Shown one piece after another: positions 16,606-24,583 of a DNA stretch of 64,000 nucleotides. Origin of the DNA: Miltoncostaea oceani (lineage in GTDB: Bacteria; Actinomycetota; Thermoleophilia; Miltoncostaeales; Miltoncostaeaceae). Position numbers and translations under genes: made by a program. Numbering within the stretch: position 1 is the stretch's first letter; every line of letters starts with the position of its first letter. The notes beneath the pieces are model-generated. The model was not told the origin of the DNA and did no database searches. It worked only from the letters and a program-made list of their open reading frames with translations. The stretch spans positions 1,488,001-1,552,000 of the forward strand of contig NZ_CP064356.1 of the NCBI RefSeq assembly GCF_018141545.1, in the 5' to 3' direction.

Positions 16606-17210
16606 GTCGCGAGCGCCTCGCGGGTGACGGCGCACAACGTGCGCAGCACCCGGGCGGTCGCCCCCCACACGTCCTCGCCGGCGAGCGGGTAGCGCAGCTC
16701 CCGCACCGAGGGGGACGGCGGCAGCACGGCGTCGGCCGCGAGCAGGTCCGCGACGCGCCCGTGGATGATCCGGGCCACCTCGGCGTCGCTCGGCACCGCA
16801 ACCATCGGCCGGTCGAGGACCGCGACGAAGGGGTGGATGATGAACCCCGAGACCATCGTGTGGACGTCGTCGAGCTCGCCGATCACCCGCAGGCCCTCGC
16901 GCCCGATCCCCACCTCCTCCTCCGTCTCGCGCAGGGCGGCGTCGCGCTCCGAGGCGTCGTGCACCTCCACCACCCCGCCGGGCAGTGAGATCTGCCCGGG
17001 GTGCGACGGCAGGTCGTCGCTGCGCTTCGTGAGCAGCAGGTGCGGTTCCTCGTGGCGCTCGTAGAGCAGGACCAGGACGGCGGCGCGCCGCCCCGGACCG
17101 GGCTGGGGCGTCGGGCGCCGGTCGCGCAGGGTCGCCTCGAGCGCCGTCGAGAGGTCGGCGAGGGGCGGGACCCCGGGGGCGGCGTGAGGGCGTCCGGGGC
17201 GGGCGGGCAT
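16602..17210 (-). CDS. Nudix hydrolase, CoA pyrophosphatase type
   Basis: A 202-residue protein. The UPF0035/CoA-pyrophosphatase signature LLTKRSDDLPSHPGQISLPGG leads straight into the Nudix box (GGVVEVHD...ALRETEEEVGIG), whose REXXEE residues bind the catalytic metal. Relatives hydrolyse CoA or its derivatives to phosphopantetheine and 3-prime,5-prime-ADP. The start at 17210 (MPARPGRPH) has a TACACT hexamer 7 bases upstream; a longer frame to 17252 would add 14 residues. Confidence 0.88.
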   Translation of the reverse strand: MPARPGRPHAAPGVPPLADLSTALEATLRDRRPTPQPGPGRRAAVLVLLYERHEEPHLLLTKRSDDLPSHPGQISLPGGVVEVHDASERDAALRETEEEVGIGREGLRVIGELDDVHTMVSGFIIHPFVAVLDRPMVAVPSDAEVARIIHGRVADLLAADAVLPPSPSVRELRYPLAGEDVWGATARVLRTLCAVTREALAT

Positions 17211-17217
17211 CCGGCCG

Positions 17218-17223
17218 AGTGTA
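17218..17223 (-). promoter_or_regulatory. Putative -10 box, near-leaderless Nudix gene
   Basis: Minus-strand TACACT ends 7 bases before the ATG at 17210, predicting a leader of about one base. Confidence 0.45.
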
Positions 17224-17354
17224 CGACCGTGCCGCGCGGCCATGGTCCCCACCCGTCGGCCGCAGGGGCGGCCGCGGTCGCGTGACCCGGCGCGCGGGCA
17301 TGGTCGTAGTGGGGCGCCCGGCGCGACCAGCGGGTCGTCTGCAACAGTCCGGGC

Positions 17355-18041
17355 GTGACCGGAGCCACCGCCGACGCCGCCGTGCAGGACCTCGTCGAGG
17401 CCCTCGGGCGCGCGCGCGACGCCGCCGCGGCGATCGCGGGCGCCGCCCCGCTCGGGGTGCGCGCCGTCGAGCCGGCCCCGGGGCGGCGCAGCTACCTCGT
17501 CGCGTTCGACGGCCCGGCGTTCCTGTGCCTGCGGGCGGACCTCCGGCCCGAGGACACCCTGCGCGCCGCGCGGGAGGCCGCGTCGGCGAGCCTGCTGTGG
17601 GAGCAGGTCGAGACCCTCGTCGACGCCGAGGCCCTACGGGGGCTCGTGGCGGCGGTGGGTCGCCTGCTGGCCCTCGGGGAGGACCCCCACGGCATCCTGT
17701 CGGTCCTGGAGACGGTCGCCGCCCGGGCGCTCGAGCTGGCGGCGTGGCGCGACGCGCCGGTCCGGGCGGTGGCGTCCCTGCCCGACCTCGACGCCGCCGT
17801 GGCGCTGCACGGCCGCCTGTCCGGGGCGTATGCGCGTTTCATGCGCGTCTCCGAGCCTCTGGTGTCCGACCAGGAGTCGTTGTCGGCCGAGCTGCTCGAC
17901 GGGCTGCGCTCCCTCGAGCAGTCAGCGGGCTGGGCGGGGGCGGCCGAGCGGCTCGCCGACCGGGTCGCCGCCGCCCTGCCGGTGTGCGAGGAGCTCGCCG
18001 ACGAGGTCGTCGCCGCGCACGTCACGCGGCTGCGCCCGTGA
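17355..18041 (+). CDS. Hypothetical helical protein
   Basis: A 228-residue Ala/Leu-rich protein. After a short beta-containing N-terminal part (RSYLVAFDGPAFLCLRADLRP, about 45-65) it is predicted almost entirely alpha-helical, with no membrane segment and no signal peptide. I recognise no family. Its GTGA overlap with the next gene indicates one operon with the ABM-like protein. The start GTG at 17355 has no clear ribosome-binding site. Confidence 0.6.
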   Translation: MTGATADAAVQDLVEALGRARDAAAAIAGAAPLGVRAVEPAPGRRSYLVAFDGPAFLCLRADLRPEDTLRAAREAASASLLWEQVETLVDAEALRGLVAAVGRLLALGEDPHGILSVLETVAARALELAAWRDAPVRAVASLPDLDAAVALHGRLSGAYARFMRVSEPLVSDQESLSAELLDGLRSLEQSAGWAGAAERLADRVAAALPVCEELADEVVAAHVTRLRP

Positions 18042-18337
18042 GCCTCCACGGCACCGAGGTCGCGTTCCGCCTCGGCCCCGGCACGCTGGAGGAGGCCCGG
18101 GAGATCGGCGCGCGCCTCGCCGCCGCGGCGGCCGGCTGCCGCCGCCACGTGCTGTTCGTCGACGCGGACGCCGGGGAGTACGGCTGCCTCGCGGAGTGGG
18201 ACGACCCCGCCGACGCCGCCGGCTTCGCCGACCGCCCGGAGGCGCGGGCGGTGCTCGCCGCGCTCGCCGAGCGGCTGGGCAGGGAGCCCCGCGTGCGCCT
18301 CTACGCCATGGAGGAGGGGCCGCCGGGACCCCCGTAG
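18038..18337 (+). CDS. Small dimeric alpha/beta-barrel (ABM-like) protein
   Basis: A 99-residue protein with the beta-alpha-beta-beta-alpha-beta order of antibiotic-biosynthesis-monooxygenase-like domains: TEVAFRLGPGT, a helix LEEAREIGARLAAAA, HVLFVDADAGEYGCLAEW, a helix over RPEARAVLAALAERL, and VRLYAMEE. Such domains include monooxygenases, muconolactone isomerase-like proteins and simple binding proteins; catalytic residues cannot be assigned. It starts inside the stop of the preceding gene (GTGA). Confidence 0.6.
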   Translation: MSLHGTEVAFRLGPGTLEEAREIGARLAAAAAGCRRHVLFVDADAGEYGCLAEWDDPADAAGFADRPEARAVLAALAERLGREPRVRLYAMEEGPPGPP

Positions 18338-18345
18338 GCCCGGTC

Positions 18346-18351
18346 TATACT
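18346..18351 (+). promoter_or_regulatory. Putative -10 box, leaderless dehydrogenase gene
   Basis: TATACT, close to the bacterial consensus, ends exactly 6 bases before the GTG at 18358, so the mRNA would begin with the start codon. Confidence 0.6.
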
Positions 18352-18357
18352 CGCCCG

Positions 18358-19452
18358 GTGGAGCCGCGGACCTTGGTGGTCATGGAGGGGGACCAGACCG
18401 GCCAGGAGCTGCTGGAGGAGGCGCTCCGCGTCCTCGCGCCCGACGTGATCGGGCTGCCGCTCACGTTCGAGCGGTACGACCTCTCCCTCGAGAACCGCCG
18501 TCGCACGCGCAACCAGGTGGTGTTCGACGCCGCCGAGGCCAACGTGCGCCACGGCTTCGGCCTCAAGGCCGCGACGATCACCCCCGAGGGCGCCGGCGAC
18601 GTCGGCAGCCCCAACGCGCTGCTGCGCGAGGCGATCGGCGGCAAGGTCATCATCCGGACGGGGCGGCGCCTGTCGGGCGTGCGACCCCTCGGCGGCATCC
18701 ACGCCCCGATCTCGGTCGTCCGGATGGCGGTCGACGACGCCTACAACGCCCGCGAGTACCGCGAGGGGGAGGGCGACGACGAGCTCGCCTGGCGCGTCGA
18801 GCGCATCTCCCGCCGCACGTGCCGCGCCGTCGCCGAGTTCGCCTTCCAGCAGGCGCGCCGGATGCACGCCACCGTCTTCGGCGGGCCCAAGTGGACCGTC
18901 TCACCCGTCTACGAGGGGATGCTGAAGGAGGAGCTCGACGCCGCCGCCGCGCGCCACCCCGACGTGCGGTACCGGCCGATCCTGATCGACGCCCTCTACG
19001 CGGCCCTCGTCAGCCACTCCGGCGACGCCCTCGTCGTCCCCGCCCTGAACCGCGACGGCGACTGCCTCTCGGACATGATCCTCCAGCTCTTCGGGTCGAT
19101 CGCCGGCGCCGAGTCCCAGCTGCTCGCGTTCGGCGAGGACTTCCGCGCCAGCGCCGTCATGGCGGAGGCCCCCCACGGCACCGCGCCGACCCTGCAGGGC
19201 AAGAACGTCGCGAACCCGCTGGCGATGATCCTGGCGGGCGCGTCGGTGCTGCCGTACATGGGCGACGAGCAGTTCCCCGTCGCGTCGCGGGCGATCTACG
19301 AGGGCGCCCTCGAGGCGATCGCCGAGGGGGTCCGCACCGCCGACCTCGGGGGCGAGAGCGCGATGGACGAGTTCACCGACGAGGTCATCAAGCGGGTGCG
19401 CACCAAGCTCGACGTGTGGTCGGCCCTGGGAGAGAGCGCCCTCCGCTACTGA
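18358..19452 (+). CDS. Isocitrate/isopropylmalate dehydrogenase family protein
   Basis: A 364-residue beta-decarboxylating dehydrogenase homologue. Recognisable elements are the N-terminal GDQTGQEL (GDGIG equivalent), the catalytic-lysine segment FGGPKWTVSPVYEG, the metal-binding NRDGDCLSDMI and the nucleotide-binding HGTAPTLQGKNVANPLA. The usual phosphorylation/substrate loop ENTEG is not conserved (VVRMAVDDAYNAREY in that region), so the substrate is open: isocitrate, isopropylmalate, tartrate and homoisocitrate enzymes all share this fold. No leu or TCA genes are adjacent. The GTG start is leaderless with respect to TATACT at 18346. Confidence 0.82.
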   Translation: MEPRTLVVMEGDQTGQELLEEALRVLAPDVIGLPLTFERYDLSLENRRRTRNQVVFDAAEANVRHGFGLKAATITPEGAGDVGSPNALLREAIGGKVIIRTGRRLSGVRPLGGIHAPISVVRMAVDDAYNAREYREGEGDDELAWRVERISRRTCRAVAEFAFQQARRMHATVFGGPKWTVSPVYEGMLKEELDAAAARHPDVRYRPILIDALYAALVSHSGDALVVPALNRDGDCLSDMILQLFGSIAGAESQLLAFGEDFRASAVMAEAPHGTAPTLQGKNVANPLAMILAGASVLPYMGDEQFPVASRAIYEGALEAIAEGVRTADLGGESAMDEFTDEVIKRVRTKLDVWSALGESALRY

Positions 19453-19541
19453 GCCGGTCGGCTCGTCCCGTTGGGGCGATGCCCGTGGGACGGCCCGCTC
19501 GTACCGTCGCTCCGACGACGCCGAGCCCACGGAGGCGCGCG

Positions 19542-21914
19542 ATGAGCACCCCGCCCGACCGGCACGCCCGGGCCATGCTGCCGATCCCGGACCGGCCGCC
19601 GCCCGGTCTCACCACGTACGACGCCAAGGACCCCGAGACGGCGTACCCGCCGATCGAGCCGCTGCTGCCGCCGCCCGGCGCCCCGAACGTCCTGATCGTC
19701 CTCCTCGACGACGTGGGGTTCGGCGCCTCGTCGGCGTTCGGGGGCCCGTGCCGGACGCCGACCGCCGAGCGCATGGCCGCGGGCGGGCTGCGGTACAACC
19801 GCTTCCACACGACCGCCCTCTGCGCGCCGACCCGCCAGGCGATGCTGACGGGGCGCAACCACCACTCCGTCGGCATGGGGTCGATCACGGAGACCGCGAC
19901 GTCGGCGCCGGGCAACAGCTCGCTGCGACCGAACACGAAGGCGCCGCTGCCGATGACCCTGAAGCTCAACGGCTACTCGACGGCCCAGTTCGGCAAGTGC
20001 CACGAGGTACCGGTGTGGCAGACCTCCCCCCTCGGCCCCTTCGACGCGTGGCCCTCGGGCGGTGGCGGGTTCGAGACGTTCTACGGGTTCATCGGCGGTG
20101 AGAACAACCAGTGGGAGCCCGCCCTCTACGATGGCACGACCGCCGTGGAGCCGCCGGCGACCCCCGAGGAGGGGTACCACCTCACCGAGGACCTCGCCGA
20201 TCGCGCCGTCGGGTGGATCCGGCAGCAGAAGGCGCTGATGCCCGACCGGCCGTTCTTCGTCTACTTCGCCCCGGGCGCCACGCACGCCCCGCACCACGTC
20301 CCGAAGGACTGGGCTGACCGCTACGCGGGCGAGTTCGACGAGGGCTGGGACGTCCAGCGCGAGAGGACGTTCGCCCGCCAGAAGGAGATGGGGGTCATCC
20401 CCCCCGACGCCGAGCTCACGACCCGGCATGCCGAGATCCCGGCGTGGGACGAGATGCCCGACGAGCTCACGCCGGTGCTCGCCCGGCAGATGGAGGTCTA
20501 CGCCGGTTTCCTCGAGCACACCGACCATCAGGTCGGCCGCGTGATCGACGCCATCGAGGACCTCGGGATCCTCGACGACACGATCATCTACTACATCATC
20601 GGGGACAACGGCGCGTCGGCCGAGGGCACCGTCAACGGCGCCTTCAACGAGATGGCCAACTTCAACGGGATGGCCGCGCTCGAGACGCCCGAGTTCTTGA
20701 TCGCCCGGATCGACGACTTCGGGTCGCCCGACTCGTACAACCACTACGCGGTCGGCTGGGCGTGGGCGATGGACACCCCCTTCCAGTGGACCAAGCAGGT
20801 CGCCTCCCACTGGGGCGGCACCCGCAACGGGACGATCGTGCACTGGCCGCGGGGCATCGAGGAGCGCGGCGGGCTGCGGAGCCAGTTCACCCACGTGATC
20901 GACGTCGCCCCGACGATCCTCGAGGCCGCCGGCCTGCCCGAGCCGACGATGGTGAACGGCGTGCTCCAGTCGCCGATCGAGGGCACGAGCATGCTCTACT
21001 CGTTCAACGACGCCGCCGCGCCCGAACGCCACGACCTGCAGTACTTCGAGATGTTCGGCAACCGGGGCATCTACCACCGGGGCTGGAGCGCGGTCACCAA
21101 GCACCGCACGCCGTGGGTGATGGTCGGCGGCGAGCTGCCCGCCTTCGACGCCGACGTCTGGGAGCTCTACGACGGCGCGGCCGACTACAGCCAGGCCACG
21201 GACCTCTCGGCGGAGATGCCGGAGCGGCTGGCGCACCTCCAGCGCCTCTGGCTGATCGAGGCGACGAAGTACAACGTCCTGCCCCTCGATGACCGGACGG
21301 CGGAGCGGATCGAGGCGTCGATGGCGGGGCGCCCGACGCTGATCCGGGGCGACAGCCAGCTGTTCTTCCCCGGGATGGGGCGGCTTTCGGAGAACAGCGT
21401 GGTCAGCATCAAGAACCGCTCGTTCTCGGTGACGGCGGAGGTTGAGGTCCCGGTCGGCGGCGCGGACGGGGTGATCATCGCCCAGGGCGGCCGCTTCGGG
21501 GGGTGGGCGGTGTACGCCCGGGACGGCCACGCGAAGTTCGTCTACAACGTGCTGGGCGTCCAGGAGTTCGCGACGGTCGCCGACGTGGCGATCCCCCGGG
21601 GGACGCACCAGGTGCGGGTCGAGTTCGCCTACGACGGGGGCGGGCTCGCGAAGGGCGGCGACGTGACGATCTACCACGACGGCGAGCCCGTCGGCGCGGG
21701 TCGCGTCGAGCGCACGCAGCCGATGGTCTTCTCGGCGGACGAGACGACCGACATCGGCTACGAGTCGGGGACGACCGTGACGCCTGACTACTCGGCGACG
21801 TCCAGCCGCTTCACGGGCCGGATCAACTGGGTGCAGCTCGATGTCGGCGTCGCCGACGACGACCACCTCATCGACCCCGAGGAGCGTCTCCGGGTCGCGA
21901 TGGCGCGGCAGTGA
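19542..21914 (+). CDS. Arylsulfatase (formylglycine-dependent, type I)
   Basis: A 790-residue sulfatase. Metal ligands are in IVLLDDVGFG (Asp56-57); the formylglycine site is CAPTR (Cys94) followed by QAMLTGRN, matching CXPXR; GDNGAS and a late KQVASHWGG complete the active site. It hydrolyses sulfate esters. The last ~200 residues form a beta-rich C-terminal domain (NRSFSVTAEVEVP onward) seen in the large mycobacterial-type arylsulfatases. There is no signal peptide, so a cytoplasmic location is likely. The ATG at 19542 has GGAGG seven bases upstream. A sulfatase-activating (formylglycine-generating) enzyme is not present in the window. Confidence 0.92.
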   Translation: MSTPPDRHARAMLPIPDRPPPGLTTYDAKDPETAYPPIEPLLPPPGAPNVLIVLLDDVGFGASSAFGGPCRTPTAERMAAGGLRYNRFHTTALCAPTRQAMLTGRNHHSVGMGSITETATSAPGNSSLRPNTKAPLPMTLKLNGYSTAQFGKCHEVPVWQTSPLGPFDAWPSGGGGFETFYGFIGGENNQWEPALYDGTTAVEPPATPEEGYHLTEDLADRAVGWIRQQKALMPDRPFFVYFAPGATHAPHHVPKDWADRYAGEFDEGWDVQRERTFARQKEMGVIPPDAELTTRHAEIPAWDEMPDELTPVLARQMEVYAGFLEHTDHQVGRVIDAIEDLGILDDTIIYYIIGDNGASAEGTVNGAFNEMANFNGMAALETPEFLIARIDDFGSPDSYNHYAVGWAWAMDTPFQWTKQVASHWGGTRNGTIVHWPRGIEERGGLRSQFTHVIDVAPTILEAAGLPEPTMVNGVLQSPIEGTSMLYSFNDAAAPERHDLQYFEMFGNRGIYHRGWSAVTKHRTPWVMVGGELPAFDADVWELYDGAADYSQATDLSAEMPERLAHLQRLWLIEATKYNVLPLDDRTAERIEASMAGRPTLIRGDSQLFFPGMGRLSENSVVSIKNRSFSVTAEVEVPVGGADGVIIAQGGRFGGWAVYARDGHAKFVYNVLGVQEFATVADVAIPRGTHQVRVEFAYDGGGLAKGGDVTIYHDGEPVGAGRVERTQPMVFSADETTDIGYESGTTVTPDYSATSSRFTGRINWVQLDVGVADDDHLIDPEERLRVAMARQ

Positions 21915-21942
21915 CGCGGGCTCCCCGCCCGTGTCCGCGCGG

Positions 21943-21969
21943 CCGCCGGGGGCTCAGCGCCCCCGGCGG
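21943..21969. terminator. Bidirectional GC hairpin between convergent genes
   Basis: A perfect 10-bp inverted repeat (21943-21952 with 21960-21969, CCGCCGGGGG) and 7-base loop lies 28 bases after the sulfatase stop. The loop carries the stop codon of the minus-strand small membrane gene. No T-tract on either side. Confidence 0.5.
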
Positions 21970-22052
21970 TTGCGGACGACGATCGCGATCACGATGAACG
22001 CGACGATGGCGACCACCATCAGCAGCGGCACCAGGTCCCGCGGGTGCGTCAC
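21954..22052 (-). CDS. 32-residue single-span membrane peptide
   Basis: A GTG-started frame of 33 codons encodes MTHPRDLVPLLMVVAIV and continues AFIVIAIVVRNRRGR: a polar N-terminus, one uninterrupted hydrophobic helix of about 20 residues and a strongly basic C-terminus, so by the positive-inside rule the tail is cytoplasmic. Its GTG overlaps the stop of the upstream MarR-like gene by 4 bases, the same coupling used by verified operons here, which supports translation. Function unknown; small membrane peptides of this kind often modulate a larger membrane protein. Confidence 0.6.
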   Translation of the reverse strand: MTHPRDLVPLLMVVAIVAFIVIAIVVRNRRGR

Positions 22053-22489
22053 CCGTCGTCGGAGGTCGTCGGCCCCTCGGCCAGGAACTCCAGCAGGTCC
22101 TCGACGGTGAACCGGCCGGCCTGCATCGAGGCGACCAGGCCGTAGACGGCGGCGGTGTGCGGGCGGTCCACGACGTAGGCGCGCATCGCGTCGTTCGCGT
22201 CCGACTCGATGCGGGCCGCCTTGCCGAGCCCGTTGTCGGTGACCTCGACGCCGCTGCCCTTCACGAGGGCCATGTGGAGGTCGACGAGGCGCGAGCAGAG
22301 CGGCGCGACCTCCTCGGGGCTCGCGCCGAGGCGCGCTGCGAGGTCGGTGACGGGGTTCGGCCCCGGGTTCGCGACCAGCTCGCGCAGGATCAGGTACGAG
22401 CCCGGCGACAGGCCGGCGGCGCTCACGACCTCGTCAAGGACCCCGGCGAGCTCGGCCAGGAGCTGGAGGTCGTCCTCGTCGCGGAGCAC
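22049..22489 (-). CDS. MarR-like winged-helix regulator
   Basis: A 146-residue helical protein. LSPGSYLILRELVAN (helix 2), NPVTDLAARLGASPEEVAPLCSRLV (recognition region) and DNGLGKAARIES (wing/helix 5) follow the MarR order, with a longer C-terminal dimerisation helix. The wing is less basic than in typical MarR proteins (VKGSGVEVTDNG), so DNA binding could be weak or altered. It abuts the upstream hypothetical gene with no spacer and overlaps the downstream membrane peptide, forming a compact operon. Confidence 0.7.
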   Translation of the reverse strand: MLRDEDDLQLLAELAGVLDEVVSAAGLSPGSYLILRELVANPGPNPVTDLAARLGASPEEVAPLCSRLVDLHMALVKGSGVEVTDNGLGKAARIESDANDAMRAYVVDRPHTAAVYGLVASMQAGRFTVEDLLEFLAEGPTTSDDG

Positions 22490-22816
22490 CTAGGGCCCGT
22501 AGCGGTGGGGCGGGGCGGGGCGCGTCGTGCTGCGCGTCTCGCCGGCCCACGTGCGGCCGGTGATGCCGCGGTCGTCGAGGATCCGCAGGGCGGACCGCAC
22601 CACGCCGGCGCGCGCGCCGTGCCCGTGGGTGTTCGCGACGGTGATCTGGAAGTCGTGCTCGCCGGGCCCCTTCTGGGGGCGGGCGTTCGCCCGCGCCAGG
22701 GCGACCCGCGCGTCGGACAGGGTGCGGGCGTCGTCGAGGGTCACGTAGACCTCGAAGAACGACCAGTCCGCGGGCTGCTCGGCCAGCAGGCCGTCGAAGG
22801 CCGTGGCGTGGTTCAT
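22490..22816 (-). CDS. Hypothetical protein
   Basis: A 108-residue soluble protein, ATG at 22816 with a GGAGGGAG ribosome-binding site. WSFFEVYVTLDDARTL and HDFQITVANTHGHG look like two beta strands separated by a helix (ARVALARANARP). The C-terminus is Arg/Pro rich. No family recognised. First gene of the small operon with the MarR-like regulator and membrane peptide, directly downstream of the DUF1802 gene. Confidence 0.6.
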   Translation of the reverse strand: MNHATAFDGLLAEQPADWSFFEVYVTLDDARTLSDARVALARANARPQKGPGEHDFQITVANTHGHGARAGVVRSALRILDDRGITGRTWAGETRSTTRPAPPHRYGP

Positions 22817-22850
22817 GCGGCTCCCTCCGTTCGTCGGACCTGCGCGGGGG

Positions 22851-23426
22851 TCAGCGGACCACCCCGGCCGCCGTCAGCGCCGCCTCGACCTCGCCGGACG
22901 CGCGGGCGAAGGCCGCGTCGTCGAGCGCGGGCACGAGGCCCTCGGGGGCCCCGATGGCGGGGGGCAGCTCGATCCAGCTGACGCAGCCGCCGTGCGACGG
23001 GGCGTCCTCGAGGACCGGGACGGGGTCGACCGTCCAGACGCGGAGGATCGCCGCCCACAGCGGGTGCTTGCGGCGCCACCGCAGCCGCTCCGCCGCGTAG
23101 TCGGCGGTCAGCACGTGCAGGTGGTCGATCGCGGCGAGGGCGTCGGGGTCGGCGATCGGGTGCGCCTCGACCAGCTCGGCGTACACCGCGAGCGGCAGGC
23201 GCTCCGGGTCGTCCCGCTGGGCCAGGGGGTCGCCGAAGCGCACGCGCGCCTCGGGCTTCACGAGCTCGGGGCGCTGGTGCGCGTAGGTGGGGAAGAGGTA
23301 GAAGCTGCGGTGCGGCAGCTCGAACCGCTTCTCGCCGATGCCGCCCTTGCGGACGATGAGCACCTGGTCGCCCGCGGCGAGGGCCGCGACGGCGACGGCC
23401 CATTCCTTCAGCGCGTGTTCAGCCAC
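22851..23426 (-). CDS. DUF1802 family protein
   Basis: A 191-residue protein beginning ALKEWAVAVAALAAGDQ and followed by VLIVRKGGIGEKRFEL and FYLFPTYAHQRPELVK, the family signature of DUF1802. The function is unknown; some authors note association with replication or repair genes, which I cannot judge here. The GTG at 23426 lies exactly 6 bases after a minus-strand TAGGCT, so it is apparently leaderless, and it is divergent from mqnE. Confidence 0.78.
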   Translation of the reverse strand: MAEHALKEWAVAVAALAAGDQVLIVRKGGIGEKRFELPHRSFYLFPTYAHQRPELVKPEARVRFGDPLAQRDDPERLPLAVYAELVEAHPIADPDALAAIDHLHVLTADYAAERLRWRRKHPLWAAILRVWTVDPVPVLEDAPSHGGCVSWIELPPAIGAPEGLVPALDDAAFARASGEVEAALTAAGVVR

Positions 23427-23432
23427 GTCCGC

Positions 23433-23438
23433 AGCCTA
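23433..23438 (-). promoter_or_regulatory. Putative -10 box, leaderless DUF1802 gene
   Basis: Minus-strand TAGGCT ends exactly 6 bases before the GTG at 23426. Confidence 0.5.
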
Positions 23439-23479
23439 GCGCGGGACGGGTGTCCGATCATGGTGACGGGGGGCCCTGA

Positions 23480-23485
23480 TAAGTT
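23480..23485 (+). promoter_or_regulatory. Putative -10 box, leaderless mqnE
   Basis: TAAGTT ends exactly 6 bases before the mqnE ATG at 23492. The 65-base divergent gap holds both this and the DUF1802 promoter. Confidence 0.5.
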
Positions 23486-23491
23486 GGACGC

Positions 23492-24577
23492 ATGATCGAC
23501 GCCATCCTCTCGCGAGCGGCCGACGGCGAGCGCATCACGCCGGACGAGGCCATCACCCTCCACCGCGACGCCCCGCTGGAGGATCTCGGCGCGGCCGCCG
23601 ACGCCGTGGTCCGTCGCCGGTACGGGGACGAGATCACCTACAACGTCAACGCCCACCTCAACCCGACCAACATCTGCGTCGTCGGGTGCGGGTTCTGCGC
23701 GTTCGCGGTGTGGACCGAGAAGGACGAGCGCGCCTACGCCTACAGCGTGGACCAGCTCGTCGACCGCGCGGTCGAGCTCTCGGACCTCGGCATCACCGAG
23801 CTGCACATCGTCGGCGGCATGACGAAGGAGTACGACCTCCCGTACTACGAGGAGCTCTTCTCCGAGCTGAAGGCGACGCTGCCGCACGTCTCGCTGACGG
23901 CGCTGACGGCCGTCGAGGTCGACTTCATCGCCCGCATCTCGAAGGTGTCCCACGCCGAGGCCCTCCAGCGCCTGCGCGCCGCCGGCCACGACACGATGCC
24001 GGGTGGCGGCGCCGAGGTCTTCAGCCCCCGCGTGCGGAAGATCATCGCCGACCGCAAGGTCCCCGCCGAGGTCTGGCTCGCCGTGCACCGCGAGGCGCAC
24101 GCCCAGGGCCTCCGGACCAACGCGACCCTCCTGTTCGGGCACTTCGAGACGCCCGAGGAGCAGGTCGACCACATGGCGCAGCTCCGCGCGCTGCAGGACG
24201 ACACGGGCGGGTTCCAGGCCTTCATCCCGCTGCCGTTCCTGCCGGGCAACACCGACTTCGCGTACCTGCCGGGCCCGAGCCGCGAGGAGAAGCTGCGCAC
24301 CATCGCGACGGCCCGCCTGTTCCTCGACAACTTCGCCCACATCAAGGGCCACTGGGTCATGCTCGGCGAGGAGATCACCTCGGAGGCCCTCGGGTACGGG
24401 CTGGACGACCTGTCGGGCACGCTCACCGAGGAGCGCATCGCCCACGCGACGACCGTGCAGACGCCGCTCGGCCTGTCCGAGGAGCGCATGCGCGGCCTGA
24501 TCGCCGCCGGGGGCAAGCGCCCCGCCGAGCGCGGGACCCTCTACGACCGCGTCCACCGCGACGGGGTGGCGGCCTAG
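23492..24577 (+). CDS. mqnE: Aminodeoxyfutalosine synthase MqnE (radical SAM)
   Basis: A 361-residue radical-SAM enzyme. The cluster motif is CVVGCGFC within HLNPTNICVVGCGFCAF, with TELHIVGG, PGGGAEVF, TNATLLFGH, QDDTGGFQAFIPL and GLDDLSGTLTEERI, the full set of MqnE/MqnC family motifs; TLLFGHFET and HIKGHWVM favour MqnE. It joins 3-[(1-carboxyvinyl)oxy]benzoate to S-adenosylmethionine in the futalosine route to menaquinone. The other mqn genes are not adjacent, so the pathway is dispersed. It appears leaderless. Confidence 0.9.
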   Translation: MIDAILSRAADGERITPDEAITLHRDAPLEDLGAAADAVVRRRYGDEITYNVNAHLNPTNICVVGCGFCAFAVWTEKDERAYAYSVDQLVDRAVELSDLGITELHIVGGMTKEYDLPYYEELFSELKATLPHVSLTALTAVEVDFIARISKVSHAEALQRLRAAGHDTMPGGGAEVFSPRVRKIIADRKVPAEVWLAVHREAHAQGLRTNATLLFGHFETPEEQVDHMAQLRALQDDTGGFQAFIPLPFLPGNTDFAYLPGPSREEKLRTIATARLFLDNFAHIKGHWVMLGEEITSEALGYGLDDLSGTLTEERIAHATTVQTPLGLSEERMRGLIAAGGKRPAERGTLYDRVHRDGVAA

Positions 24578-24583
24578 CCCCGG

